Origin: Mageeibacillus sp. UBA1255
GTDB taxonomy: Bacteria > Bacillota > Clostridia > UBA1212 > UBA1255
Direction of reading: 5' to 3'
Assembly (NCBI GenBank): GCA_002308795.1
Contig: DBVV01000142.1
Span: forward strand, 1-40,535
DNA length: 40,535 bases
The first letter of the stretch is position 1, and every line of letters starts with the position of its first letter. Below are positions 21,973 to 31,385 of this stretch, piece by piece. Made by a program: the position numbers and the translations under genes. The notes under the pieces are model-generated. The model saw nothing but the letters and a program-made list of their open reading frames with translations, had not been told where the DNA came from and searched no databases.

Positions 21973-23184
21973 TCATATTTTCTCCTTTTCGCGTCTTACT
22001 ATGTCTTTTACACACCAGTCGAAACCGTTCGTTATACCGATGAGTTTTTCTTCAGCCGTTTTCATTAAGCCCGGCATGTCGTCATTCCGATCTTCTTTTT
22101 CCAAAGCGAGAAGAGGCACGTATTCTCTCGTGTGGTCTGTTCCGGAGAAACAGGGGTCGCATCCGTGATCTGCGGTAAAATAGAGCACGTCGTTTTTATG
22201 CATAAGTCCGTAAAAGCCTTCCAGATAGCGTGAGATGCGGGCTATTTCTTTCCAGTAGCCGGAAGGATCACGTCTGTGTCCGTAAAGCGTATCGGTATCC
22301 ACCAGATTGATAAAAATAACGCTGTTTTCGTCGATTCCCTCTGTCCTGCGCGTTACTATCTGCGTCATTCTGTTCAGGCATTGATCGTTTCCTTTGTCGT
22401 GAAACGAAATGTTAAAACCGGTCTCATTGAAGAGGTCTCCGATCTTTCCCACGGCAGCGGATCTGAGTCCGAGAGCCGGAAACTCGGTCTCAAAAAACGA
22501 TTTTGAAGGAAGAGCTATTCCGAAATCGCGCCGGTCAAGTGTTCGTTCAAATCTGGATGGCGAACCGGGTCGTGCGTAGGTGAAAGGTCTTGCGATCACA
22601 CGGCCGATCCCGTATTTATCGCATACTTTTCTCGCACCTTTGCATATCGTGTAAAGCTTTTCGAGCGGGACGATATCCGTATGCGCGGCGATCTGCATTA
22701 CCGAGTCGGCAGAGGTATATATTATCGGCTTCCCCGTCCTTATGTGTTCTTCTCCCAGATCTTCAATTATAACAGTACCGGACGCAGCATAATTGCCTAT
22801 AAAATCACAGCCTGTCTCCTGCTTCAGCATTGACATCATTTCGTCGCTGAACGAAGGGTATTCCGGCTTCATCTGTACGAGATGGACGTTAACGTCCATT
22901 CCGGCGATCTCCCAGTGACCTGTCTGTGTGTCTTTCCCGGGGGATCTTTTCTGCATCGCTCCGAAGGCGGCGAGAGGATACCTGACAGGTTCGGCCGACG
23001 GCAGCGCATAACCATTCACAAGAGCAAACGCATTGCCCAGACCGGCACGCTCGAGGAAAAGCCATTTACCGCCTCCCCCGCCTTTTGACGCGCTCAAAGC
23101 TGTGTTTGAACCCGTATCGCCGTATTGACCGGCCCTGGTATCAGCCCCTATTCCGAAACTGTCGCAAACAACGATAAAATACAT
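21973..23184 (-). CDS. deoB: Phosphopentomutase
   Basis: DeoB interconverts ribose or deoxyribose 1-phosphate and 5-phosphate in nucleoside salvage. At 403 residues it is full length. Alkaline-phosphatase-superfamily features are present: the first metal ligand in VVCDSFGIGADTRAGQYGD, then KDTQTGHWEIAG, NLVDTDTLYGHRRD and TADHGCDPCFSGTDHTRE with the metal-binding Asp/His residues. Its ATG overlaps the recO stop (TAATG), so translation is probably coupled. No other nucleoside-catabolism genes are adjacent. Confidence 0.96.
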   Translation of the reverse strand: MYFIVVCDSFGIGADTRAGQYGDTGSNTALSASKGGGGGKWLFLERAGLGNAFALVNGYALPSAEPVRYPLAAFGAMQKRSPGKDTQTGHWEIAGMDVNVHLVQMKPEYPSFSDEMMSMLKQETGCDFIGNYAASGTVIIEDLGEEHIRTGKPIIYTSADSVMQIAAHTDIVPLEKLYTICKGARKVCDKYGIGRVIARPFTYARPGSPSRFERTLDRRDFGIALPSKSFFETEFPALGLRSAAVGKIGDLFNETGFNISFHDKGNDQCLNRMTQIVTRRTEGIDENSVIFINLVDTDTLYGHRRDPSGYWKEIARISRYLEGFYGLMHKNDVLYFTADHGCDPCFSGTDHTREYVPLLALEKEDRNDDMPGLMKTAEEKLIGITNGFDWCVKDIVRREKEKI

Positions 23185-23816
23185 TATTTATCCTCCGATC
23201 TGACCATTTCGGCCAGAATACCTATGCTTCGCTTGATATCATCCGATACCGTGAACCCGTACAGCTGCTTAAGATCCGAATTAATAATATGTTCCAGAAC
23301 ATCGGCCGTTACTTTATTTGCATCCGGAACGTATTTCTTTATTACAGCTTCGGGATCCGCAAGAAAGCCGAGTTCGTATTTGAGTCTGAGAGTAAATACC
23401 GGCCGAACGAAAGATATTTCTTTTTCCGAATAGCAAAGTGTGAACAGCGAATTCAGGTATAGCCTCAGCACGTCCGGTTCGGGTTCTTCCGGGACAAGGT
23501 TTTTCAGAAGTTCACCTGTCATCTCTCCTGCGGCCGTGAACCGGTCAATGTCTTTCGAGATGCCGTAAAAATTTTCTATAAGTTCTCCGGAAGTCAAAGT
23601 GTGAAGGTCGTTCTTTCCGCGGCATAACTGATATCGTCCGAAGGATAAGGGCTGCGTTACCGGCAGGAGTTTACTGTCTTTTCGCTTCACTGCTTTTGCG
23701 GATACTTTTATCAGGCCGTACTCATCTGAGAAAAGCGTGAGGATACGGCTGGATTCGGAAAAATCACTGCATTTTAATACGATTCCGTTTACAGAAAAAT
23801 ATTTTTCCGGGATCAT
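23184..23816 (-). CDS. recO: DNA repair protein RecO (short, without zinc finger)
   Basis: RecO, with RecR, helps load RecA on gaps coated with SSB. The 210-residue protein has the N-terminal OB fold (GIVLKCSDFSESSRILTLFS...LIKVSAKAVK) and a helical C-terminal half. Most RecO proteins have 240-260 residues and a four-cysteine zinc finger. Here that part is shortened to LGFLADPEAVIKKYV without a CxxC pair. The position directly after era is classical, 17 bp downstream. ssb lies in the far end of the same strand block. Confidence 0.9.
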   Translation of the reverse strand: MIPEKYFSVNGIVLKCSDFSESSRILTLFSDEYGLIKVSAKAVKRKDSKLLPVTQPLSFGRYQLCRGKNDLHTLTSGELIENFYGISKDIDRFTAAGEMTGELLKNLVPEEPEPDVLRLYLNSLFTLCYSEKEISFVRPVFTLRLKYELGFLADPEAVIKKYVPDANKVTADVLEHIINSDLKQLYGFTVSDDIKRSIGILAEMVRSEDK

Positions 23817-23833
23817 GATAAGTAATCCTTCTG

Positions 23834-24730
23834 TTAATCCGCTCCGAAGCCCTGATCGTGCAGGAAGCCGTTGTTATTTCTCCAGTTCTCTCTGATCTTC
23901 ACGAAAAGTTTCAGATCGACGGGAGTGCCGGTCAGTTTTTGAATATCTTCTCTCGCGCGCCTGCCGATCTTTCCGAGCATCGCGCCTTCTTTTCCGAGGA
24001 TTATGGATTTATGACTTTCTTTTTCGCAATATATCGTGGCGTCGATATGCGTAGAGCCTCCGTTTTCGCTCTCTATGAAGCGTACGATCTCCACGCCTGT
24101 TCCGTGCGGCACTTCGTCTTTCGTGAACAAGAGTATTTTTTCGCGGATGATATCGGCGGCAATGTCTCTTACCGACGTATCGGTGATGTAATCTTTGTCG
24201 TATAATTCCGGTCCGTCGGGCAGCAGTTTCACGATCGATCCGACGACGATATCCAGTCCGTCTTTCTTCAGAGCGGAGACCGGGATGATGTCTGAAAATT
24301 CATATTCGCGCGATAACGTGGCTATACGCTCAAGCAGCGACTCTTTCGGGATCTCGTCTATCTTGTTGATCACGGCGATCGCGGGACGCCCGGCCTGCCT
24401 GATAAGCTCGGTTATTTTCTTGTCCGCGCTCAAAAAAGTCCTGTCCGTTGCGTCACAAACATATACGACGGCGTCTACCCCGGACAACGTCTTTTTAGCC
24501 GCTTCAGTCATTAATTGACCAAGCTTGTTCTTCGGCGAGCAAATGCCGGGGGTGTCAATAAATATGATCTGGTAATCGTCGCTGCTGAGGATCGCACGCA
24601 TATTCGTTCGCGTCGTCTGTGGTTTGGGCGACGTTATAGCGATCTTCTCTCCCAGCAGCGCGTTTATCAGCGTGGATTTACCAACGTTAGGTCTTCCGAT
24701 TATCGTTACTACTCCGGTCTTATGCTCCAT
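23834..24730 (-). CDS. era: GTPase Era
   Basis: Era is an essential GTPase that binds the 3' end of 16S rRNA during 30S assembly. All G motifs are visible in the 298 residues: GRPNVGKST (12-20), DTPG (59-62) and NKID (122-125). The C-terminal KH domain (about 205-290) has ILGKEGAMLGKIGRRAR. The gene sits between ybeY and recO in the common order phoH-ybeY-era-recO. The intervening pgpH/dgkA/cdd genes seen in many Firmicutes are absent. Confidence 0.97.
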   Translation of the reverse strand: MEHKTGVVTIIGRPNVGKSTLINALLGEKIAITSPKPQTTRTNMRAILSSDDYQIIFIDTPGICSPKNKLGQLMTEAAKKTLSGVDAVVYVCDATDRTFLSADKKITELIRQAGRPAIAVINKIDEIPKESLLERIATLSREYEFSDIIPVSALKKDGLDIVVGSIVKLLPDGPELYDKDYITDTSVRDIAADIIREKILLFTKDEVPHGTGVEIVRFIESENGGSTHIDATIYCEKESHKSIILGKEGAMLGKIGRRAREDIQKLTGTPVDLKLFVKIRENWRNNNGFLHDQGFGAD

Positions 24731-24762
24731 AATAAAATACCAATCCCTTTACGAGCACGATG

Positions 24763-25296
24763 CTATGCTCTTACGATCCCGAGATCCGAGAGGATCTTCT
24801 CCTGCAGTCTGTTCATCTCTTTTTCGTCTTTCGGCTTTTCATGATCATATCCCAGAAGATGCAAAAACGAATGAGCAGAAAGAAATGAGATCTCGCGTTT
24901 AAAACTGTGCCCGAACTTTTCCGCCTGCTCACGTGCGCGCGGGACCGATATCACCACGTCGCCTAAAAAAACCATATTGGTTTCCGGGTCGATATCGAAG
25001 AACTCCGCACTGCCTTTTCCGCGGTCAAATCCGATCGCGGGAAATGACAGGACGTCTGTCGGTCTGTCTATGCCCCTGTGCTCCGCATTGTATTTCTGAA
25101 TACCCGCGTCATCGGTAAAAGTGATACATACCTCAACGCCCTTCGCTCCTGTTTCAGAGCATGACGCTTCTACGCAGCTGTACTCAGGAAGACACGCTTC
25201 TCTGAAAACATCCGCTATCGAGGAAAGGATATCTTTTTTATCATCCGCCCCGAACAATTTTCTTTTTTCAAATCTGAACATACATCTGTGCTTCAT
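24763..25296 (-). CDS. ybeY: Endoribonuclease YbeY
   Basis: YbeY is a zinc-dependent single-strand endoribonuclease needed for 16S rRNA 3'-end maturation and ribosome quality control. The 177-residue protein carries the three-histidine zinc site HSFLHLLGYDH (H142, H146, H152), with RPTDVLSFP and LGDVVISV upstream. It lies 18 bp after phoH and 32 bp before era, both frequent partners in ribosome maturation. Confidence 0.96.
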   Translation of the reverse strand: MKHRCMFRFEKRKLFGADDKKDILSSIADVFREACLPEYSCVEASCSETGAKGVEVCITFTDDAGIQKYNAEHRGIDRPTDVLSFPAIGFDRGKGSAEFFDIDPETNMVFLGDVVISVPRAREQAEKFGHSFKREISFLSAHSFLHLLGYDHEKPKDEKEMNRLQEKILSDLGIVRA

Positions 25297-25314
25297 ATCG
25301 TCTGCCCTTTGCGA

Positions 25315-26286
25315 TTATTTCTTTTCATATTTTTCGTAAGCCTTTATGATCTTCTGAACGAGCTGGCAGCGCACGACGTCGCGGCCGGTAAGCGTTACGA
25401 AACCGATCTCGTTAATATCTCCCAGTATCTTCTGGGCGCCAATAAGCGATGAGGTTTTATCCTTCGGCAGGTCGATCTGGGTAATATCTCCGGTGACAAC
25501 GGCTTTGGAGTATTGTCCGATCCTGGTGAGGAACATTTTAAGCTGCTCCGGAGTAGTATTCTGCGCCTCGTCGAGGATTATGAACGAGTTATCCAGTGTT
25601 CTGCCGCGCATGTACGCAAGCGGAGCAATTTCGATCGCGCCGCGCTCAAAATTCTTCTGGTAGGCGTCTATCCCCATTATATCGTAGAGGGCGTCGTACA
25701 GCGGCCTGAGATACGGGTCGACTTTGCTCTGAAGGTCTCCGGGCAGGAATCCGAGCTTCTCGCCTGCTTCGACCGCAGGGCGCGTAAGAATTATCCGCGA
25801 CACCTCGTTCCGGCGAAAAGCCGAAACCGCCATTGCCACCGCCAGATACGTTTTACCGGTACCGGCAGGACCGATACCGAACGTAACGGAATTGTTTTTT
25901 ATTGACTCCACGTATTCGGTCTGGCCAAGCGTTTTTGCCTTTATCGGGCGTCCCTTCGCTGTGACGCAGATACCGTCCGCCGAATATTGATTCACCGACT
26001 GGATGCCGTTTTCGGTCACCAGATCGCACAGATACGCGGTCAGCCTTTTATTTATCATCTCGTTATCTTCAGACAGTTTTACCAATCTCCTGATGACCGC
26101 CTCGGCATTTTTTAATTTTTCCTCTGCGTCACGGTCGTAACCGCCGCAGGATAATCTGAGATTTCCGTCTGCGTTGAGTTCGGTCTTTACGCCGAACGCG
26201 TCGGATATCACGGAAAGATTTTCGTCATTCTGTCCGAAAAGCGTCATCGCGTCGTCAATTACAAGATCTGTCAGTACCGTATTCAT
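25315..26286 (-). CDS. phoH: PhoH-family ATPase
   Basis: A 323-residue PhoH/YbeZ-type P-loop ATPase. The Walker A motif GPAGTGKT is at 139-146, Walker B is FIILDEAQN, and ILTRPAVEAGEKLGFLPGDL lies between them. The N-terminal 100 residues resemble the nucleic-acid-binding region of the family. It is linked to ybeY, a conserved pairing. The binding site AGGAGGAAA gives a strong start at 26286. The biochemical role of PhoH with YbeY is still debated. Confidence 0.94.
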   Translation of the reverse strand: MNTVLTDLVIDDAMTLFGQNDENLSVISDAFGVKTELNADGNLRLSCGGYDRDAEEKLKNAEAVIRRLVKLSEDNEMINKRLTAYLCDLVTENGIQSVNQYSADGICVTAKGRPIKAKTLGQTEYVESIKNNSVTFGIGPAGTGKTYLAVAMAVSAFRRNEVSRIILTRPAVEAGEKLGFLPGDLQSKVDPYLRPLYDALYDIMGIDAYQKNFERGAIEIAPLAYMRGRTLDNSFIILDEAQNTTPEQLKMFLTRIGQYSKAVVTGDITQIDLPKDKTSSLIGAQKILGDINEIGFVTLTGRDVVRCQLVQKIIKAYEKYEKK

Positions 26287-26318
26287 TCGGTTTCCTCCTG
26301 ATAATCACTTTCGTCAAT

Positions 26319-26347
26319 ATTTTATCACAACGCGCCGTCTTTTGAAA
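26319..26347 (-). promoter_or_regulatory. Possible promoter for phoH-ybeY-era-recO-deoB-yhaM-addB
   Basis: On the minus strand, an extended -10 TGATAAAAT (core 26319-26324) overlaps the end of the ABC-F gene, with a poor -35 TTTCAA (26342-26347) at 17 bp. The predicted leader is about 26 nt. A weak call; the genes may simply be co-transcribed with the upstream block. Confidence 0.4.
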
Positions 26348-28259
26348 GAGCGTCAAGTTCAGCGTTTATTTCGTCGATGCGCGACATCAGCGTAAGCATC
26401 TCTTCGTCAAGAGTGCTTTTCGTCTCATAAAGTTCGCCGAGCCTTACGTGATCGCTGGCAATGGCTGGATCGGATATTGCCTTCTCCGCTTCGTTGCTTT
26501 CAGCCTCTTTTTGTTTAAGCGTCTCCTCAGAGCGCTTTAACTCGTTTCGGAGTTTAGTTATTTTTGAGCGCAGTTCTTTTTGCTTAAGGTAATCTTCTCT
26601 GCCTGATCTGATCCCGGAGGCCGGTTCGTTATCCGCTTTGGCTTCAGGTTCAGCGTATGACGAGATATCTATAACGCGCGTGGCAAGTTTTTCTCTGAAA
26701 TATCTGTCGTGCGAAACGGCTATCAGAGTGCCTTCGAATTTCAGAAGAGCGTCTTCGAGCACCTCTCTCGAAGCAATATCCAGATGGTTCGTAGGTTCGT
26801 CTAATATCAGCAGCGGTTTTCTCTTGTAGCTGATCATAAGAAGCTGAAGCCGCGATTTTTCTCCGCCGGAAAGCTCGCTAAGCGACTTGAAAACGTCAGG
26901 GCCGCGAAAACCCATTGCCGCCAGACTGTTTCTGATCTTCAAAGGAGGAACGAGAAGTGCCGCAGGTTTACCCGGGTAATTGACCATATCATATAGCGCG
27001 TCGAATACGCTTCCTTCTCCGGAAACGTCGGAAAGATCCTGAGAATAATAGGCGAAAGCGGTGTTCACGCCCAATTTGAACGAACCGGAAACATATTTCT
27101 TCTCGGACGGCGTAAGTCTGTTTGCGATGACCTTTAAAAACGTCGTCTTTCCGGAACCGTTCGGTCCTGTTATGAATACTCTCTCTCCTTTATGTATCTC
27201 GAAGCTCAGGTTTCTGAAAAGCTCGTTCCCGGGATACGCAAATCCGAGATCTTTCACGAAGAGCACGTCTTTTCCGCCCGGGACGTCGATCTCGAACGAC
27301 ACTGCAGGCGGGTCTTCAGGCGATTGGGGTTTATCGATCAGTTCCATGCGGTCAAGGTACTTAAGTCTGCTGTCTACCGCTTTTATATTGCGTTCCCTGT
27401 TCCATTTGCGTTGATTTTCTATGAACGCGTTTATGCGTGCGATCTCTCTTTGCTGCTGTATATAACATTTTTGTCTGTATTCGAGATCCGCCTTGCGCAG
27501 TTCGGAATATTTGGAGTACGGTGCGTTGTATAAAAATGCGCCCGATCTCTCTATGAGCAGCGTTTTTTTAGTCACTTTATCGAGAAATGCTCTGTCGTGC
27601 GATATAACTATCAGCGTCCCCGCGAACGCGGACAATTCCCCTTCGAGCCATTCGCAGGATCGTTCGTCAAGGTGGTTCGTCGGTTCGTCCAGAATAAGTA
27701 TTTTTGCGTCGGACAGTATCAGTTTTGCGAGGGCGAGGCGTGTTTTCTGGCCTCCGGATAACGTCGACACGTTTCGCTGAAAATCTGATCCGCTAAAGCC
27801 GAGGCCGTTCAGCGTACTTCTTACCCTGCTTTCGTACGTAAGGCCGCCCTGTTCTTTGTATTTTTCATACAGATCGGACAGCTTACCTGACAGCACGTGA
27901 CCGATCGCTTCTCCGTCTCCGAATCTGATCATTCTTTCTTCGGTTTCCGCGATCTGCTTCTCCAGTTCTCTCAGGTGCGCGTAAGGTTTCATGAATTCTT
28001 CATATACGGACAGTTCCGAGTCGAGCCCGGAATCCTGTCTCAGATATCCGAGAGAGGAGCTGACAGAAGAATGGATATAGCAGTTTCCGGAAGTCGGGAT
28101 ATATTCTCCCGTGAAAATACGTATGAGCGTAGTCTTACCGGCACCGTTTGCACCGATAACACCGATCTTATCACCTTCGTTGACGCTCAGATCCACGCCG
28201 TCTAATATCACGTCGTCTCCGAATGCCATCTGCATTTCTTTGCATGAAAACAGGATCAT
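26325..28259 (-). CDS. ABC-F family ATPase (ribosome-associated type)
   Basis: A 644-residue soluble protein with two ABC domains and no membrane segments. P-loops are GANGAGKTT (36-44) and GPNGSGKTT (365-373); signature motifs are LSGGQ (167-171) and LSGGE (463-467). A helical linker (about 245-310) rich in Arg and Lys joins the domains, and a C-terminal coiled coil spans about 555-640. ABC-F proteins act on stalled ribosomes at the E site; some give antibiotic resistance, others are housekeeping factors (Uup, YfmR). The genomic setting favours housekeeping. The start at 28259 has GGGGAGGAAA just upstream and overlaps the comF stop (ATGA); an earlier in-frame start has no such support. Confidence 0.92.
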   Translation of the reverse strand: MILFSCKEMQMAFGDDVILDGVDLSVNEGDKIGVIGANGAGKTTLIRIFTGEYIPTSGNCYIHSSVSSSLGYLRQDSGLDSELSVYEEFMKPYAHLRELEKQIAETEERMIRFGDGEAIGHVLSGKLSDLYEKYKEQGGLTYESRVRSTLNGLGFSGSDFQRNVSTLSGGQKTRLALAKLILSDAKILILDEPTNHLDERSCEWLEGELSAFAGTLIVISHDRAFLDKVTKKTLLIERSGAFLYNAPYSKYSELRKADLEYRQKCYIQQQREIARINAFIENQRKWNRERNIKAVDSRLKYLDRMELIDKPQSPEDPPAVSFEIDVPGGKDVLFVKDLGFAYPGNELFRNLSFEIHKGERVFITGPNGSGKTTFLKVIANRLTPSEKKYVSGSFKLGVNTAFAYYSQDLSDVSGEGSVFDALYDMVNYPGKPAALLVPPLKIRNSLAAMGFRGPDVFKSLSELSGGEKSRLQLLMISYKRKPLLILDEPTNHLDIASREVLEDALLKFEGTLIAVSHDRYFREKLATRVIDISSYAEPEAKADNEPASGIRSGREDYLKQKELRSKITKLRNELKRSEETLKQKEAESNEAEKAISDPAIASDHVRLGELYETKSTLDEEMLTLMSRIDEINAELDALSKDGAL

Positions 28260-28966
28260 GCCGTTTCCTCCCCGGCGGAATAATAGATATCCTGACGGCC
28301 GCTCATCAGGCATGCGGCGTTTACGTAAAGGGCGCCGTGCTCAAGCAGTATCCCGCCGCATTCGTTCAGCGTCGACCCGGTCGTAAATATATCGTCTACG
28401 AGCAGGATCCTCGCGTTGTACAGTTCAAGGCCTTCGTCTAAAGCGTTAAAGCGGCGGTCAGCAGCACGCTGGGCGTAGTTTTCCGCACTCGTTACTCTGT
28501 TTTTGTTGCCGGCGTCAATTCTTTCGAGCAGGTCGCGGAACGGTTTTCCGGACAATTCGGAAAGTTTGCGGGCAATCAGTCTGCTCTGGTCATAACCTCT
28601 TTTGGCGTACCGCTTTTTGCTTACCGGGACGCACGTGATAATATCGATATCATCATACCCGCCGTTATTCGAGAGGAATCGATGCATTATCATTGAAAAA
28701 GGCCTGTACAGCCATTCTTCGGAATTGAATTTGTACCTGAGCATTGCCTTCTTTGCGAGGCTGTAATACCTCATCGGGACGTAGAGCCTCAGTATCCTAT
28801 CGAGTGCTTCGTGCGGGAGCGTGTCTGCCTGTTCGTAAAATATCAGATCGTCGCGGCAGCTGTCGCAATAAAGTTTTTCGTCTGATCCGCCGCTCCTGAT
28901 CATCCTTCCGCAGAAGGGGCATTTATCGGGGAACAATAATTCTATTAGGCGCGAGCTCCGGTTCAT
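28256..28966 (-). CDS. comF: ComF-family phosphoribosyltransferase-like protein
   Basis: A 236-residue protein with an N-terminal four-cysteine zinc ribbon (C16, C19, C34, C37) and a type I phosphoribosyltransferase-like domain with the PRPP loop VDDIFTTGSTL (190-200). Family members support uptake of single-stranded DNA during transformation, but ComF-like genes also occur where competence is unproven. It overlaps recD2 by 4 bp and the ABC-F gene by 4 bp. No comFA is adjacent. Confidence 0.92.
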   Translation of the reverse strand: MNRSSRLIELLFPDKCPFCGRMIRSGGSDEKLYCDSCRDDLIFYEQADTLPHEALDRILRLYVPMRYYSLAKKAMLRYKFNSEEWLYRPFSMIMHRFLSNNGGYDDIDIITCVPVSKKRYAKRGYDQSRLIARKLSELSGKPFRDLLERIDAGNKNRVTSAENYAQRAADRRFNALDEGLELYNARILLVDDIFTTGSTLNECGGILLEHGALYVNAACLMSGRQDIYYSAGEETA

Positions 28967-31350
28967 TTAAGATCCCCGCTTTCATTGACGTCCGCATTGA
29001 AGATGTCCGGGAACGGCTCGGCGTCCGGCCATTCATTGCCGTCGCTTTCGCAAAGCCGCTCGCGCAGACACGTATAACGGCGTTCCTCGGAATTATTGTC
29101 GATCATTGCCCGCAGGTAGCGCCTGTCTCCGACCAGTATAAGCATCTTTTTTGCTCTCGTAACAGCAGTGTAAAGTATATTTCGTGTACACAGCCTCGGC
29201 GGTATGTTTGAGAGCGGGACAACGCAGTAGTCGAATTCGCTTCCCTGGCTTTTATGTACGGTTATAGCGTAGCATAGTTCGAGCTGTGAAAGCAGGTCGA
29301 AGCTGTATACCGCACTTCTGTCGTCGTCAAACAGTATCTCGAGAGTTCTGCCTGCGCGGTCGATCTGAAGTATCACTCCCATTTCGCCGTTAAAAATGCC
29401 TTTACCGACAATGCCGAGCGTGCTCCTGCTCTGCCATTCTATATCATAGTTGTTCTTTATCTGCATCACGCGGTCGCCTTCTCTGAACGAAGCGTCGCCG
29501 AACGTAATAATCGCTTCTCCCTCCGAAAAACGGCCGAAACCTTGTCCGCGCCTGTTTTCGCCCGCGCCGGGATTAAGCTCGTCCTGGAGAAGCAGATTGA
29601 TGTTTTCGACGCCGCATTCACCTTTTTTACCGGGGATTATGACCTGGATATCTCGCATCGGATCGATCCCGTACGCTTTAGGCAGTCTTCTGCATACGAC
29701 GTCGCATATCATTTCCGGTATCATTGCGGGATCTTCACTGTCAAGCATAAAGAAATCCTTGTCGCGGCGGTTCATCTCGGGTATCAGGCCGGCATTTATC
29801 CGTTGTGCGTTGTACGCTATAAGGCTCTGATCAGACTGGCGGTAAACGTACGTGAGCGTCGTTACGGGGAAAAGCTTCGACGATATGATATCCTTCAGGA
29901 TATTGCCCGGACCGACCGAAGGAAGCTGATCTTTATCGCCAAGCATGACGAGCCTGGAACCACGCCGCATTGCCTTTAGCAGATGGTACGCAAGGAGCGT
30001 GTCGAGCATTGATGACTCGTCCACGATCAGCACGTCTGTTTCGAGCGGATTGTGTTCGTCGCGGTTGAACTTCAGCCTCCCGTCTTCGAAGACGTCGCTC
30101 AGTTCTTCTTCGTGCGAATACGACGTATATTCCAGAAGGCGGTGTATCGTCTTTGCTTCGATCCCGACAGCTTCGGCCATACGTTTCGCCGCCCTGCCGG
30201 TGGGAGCGCAAAGCGTGCATTTTATGCCTGACAACGACAGGTACTGGTACAGCGCCCGGATTATCGTCGTTTTTCCTGTTCCGGGCCCTCCGGTGATCAC
30301 GCAAAAAGCGTTTTCGACGGCGTTTTTCACTGCGGATATCTGTTCATCATTCAGCTCAAATCCGGATTCGAGGCTGAAGTGGTCAATAAACAGTTTAAAG
30401 TCCGGCCCTTTTGTTTCTACGTCGTATTCGCTGAATTCTTTAAGGCGGTCGGCAATATATTGTTCGCAGTCGTACATATATCCCAGGAACAATAGTTCGT
30501 CTTCCTGTGCCGCCCCGGATGCAGGATATACTTTTACCGCTCCGGATGATATAAGGCTGTCAAGGGAGTCTCTGACCGTATCGACTTCCGTTGAAAGTTC
30601 GTAAGAAACGGAATTAACGAGCAGCGTCCGAGGAAAACAGACGTTGCCGAAATTCAGCTGCGACTGGAGATAATATTTAATAAAAGCGCAGACGCGGCTG
30701 CCGGAATTTTGATTGACGCCAAGCCCGAGAGCGATACGGTCTGCGGTTTTAAAACCGATCTGCGGTATCTCATCGATGAGCAGATACGGGTTCCGTTTCG
30801 TGACCGAGATCGAATTCACTCCGAACCGCTCGTAGACTGACATCGCGATCCTGGTCGAGATATCCATATCGGCAAAAAACTTGAGCGTTTCCGATACGTT
30901 GTAATACTCCCGGAACGTTTCGCCTATCTCCTGTGCTCTTTTATTGCTGATCTTTTTTACTTCTGCGAGTCTTTGAGGAGTGTACAGGATCACATCCGCA
31001 GTATCCTCTCCAAAGTGGTCAACTATCGACCTCGCAGTTACTTCTCCGACTCCGTGGAATAGTCCGCACGAAAGGAACGTGATCAGGCTCTCGCTGTCGG
31101 AAGGAAGTGATTTCGTGCAGTAGCTGACTTTGAACGTCTCGCCGTAAGTATGATGTATCTCGAGCCGTCCGGTCAGCGTTACAAACTCACCCGGAAACAG
31201 ATCGGGCATAACGCCGGAAGCCCTTATCGATTCCGAACCGTCTGCCGGCTGAAATTCGATAACGGAAAAACCGTTTTCAGGATTGATATAAATCAGATCC
31301 TCGACTCTGCCGTTTATTTCGGTAAAACCGCCCTTTGATCCGGTATCCAT
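28963..31350 (-). CDS. recD2: RecD2-type 5'-3' DNA helicase
   Basis: A 795-residue superfamily 1B helicase of the RecD/TraA type that works without RecBC. The N-terminal region (1-330) includes tandem helix-hairpin-helix-like parts (SCGLFHGVGEVTARSIVDHF). The motor has Walker A GGPGTGKTT (354-362), the DESSMLD Walker B stretch, GDKDQLPSVGPG and the late motif AITVHKSQGSEFDY. RecD2 has roles in repair and replication-fork maintenance. It follows ftsH by 35 bp and overlaps comF. Confidence 0.95.
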   Translation of the reverse strand: MDTGSKGGFTEINGRVEDLIYINPENGFSVIEFQPADGSESIRASGVMPDLFPGEFVTLTGRLEIHHTYGETFKVSYCTKSLPSDSESLITFLSCGLFHGVGEVTARSIVDHFGEDTADVILYTPQRLAEVKKISNKRAQEIGETFREYYNVSETLKFFADMDISTRIAMSVYERFGVNSISVTKRNPYLLIDEIPQIGFKTADRIALGLGVNQNSGSRVCAFIKYYLQSQLNFGNVCFPRTLLVNSVSYELSTEVDTVRDSLDSLISSGAVKVYPASGAAQEDELLFLGYMYDCEQYIADRLKEFSEYDVETKGPDFKLFIDHFSLESGFELNDEQISAVKNAVENAFCVITGGPGTGKTTIIRALYQYLSLSGIKCTLCAPTGRAAKRMAEAVGIEAKTIHRLLEYTSYSHEEELSDVFEDGRLKFNRDEHNPLETDVLIVDESSMLDTLLAYHLLKAMRRGSRLVMLGDKDQLPSVGPGNILKDIISSKLFPVTTLTYVYRQSDQSLIAYNAQRINAGLIPEMNRRDKDFFMLDSEDPAMIPEMICDVVCRRLPKAYGIDPMRDIQVIIPGKKGECGVENINLLLQDELNPGAGENRRGQGFGRFSEGEAIITFGDASFREGDRVMQIKNNYDIEWQSRSTLGIVGKGIFNGEMGVILQIDRAGRTLEILFDDDRSAVYSFDLLSQLELCYAITVHKSQGSEFDYCVVPLSNIPPRLCTRNILYTAVTRAKKMLILVGDRRYLRAMIDNNSEERRYTCLRERLCESDGNEWPDAEPFPDIFNADVNESGDLK

Positions 31351-31385
31351 AAATCAGTTTCCGTCCGGTATATGCTGATCCTGTT

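Noticed and set aside
28260..28313. 18-codon N-terminal extension of the ABC-F protein
   Set aside because: The start at 28259 has a strong GGGGAGGAAA site and overlaps the comF stop in the usual ATGA pattern.
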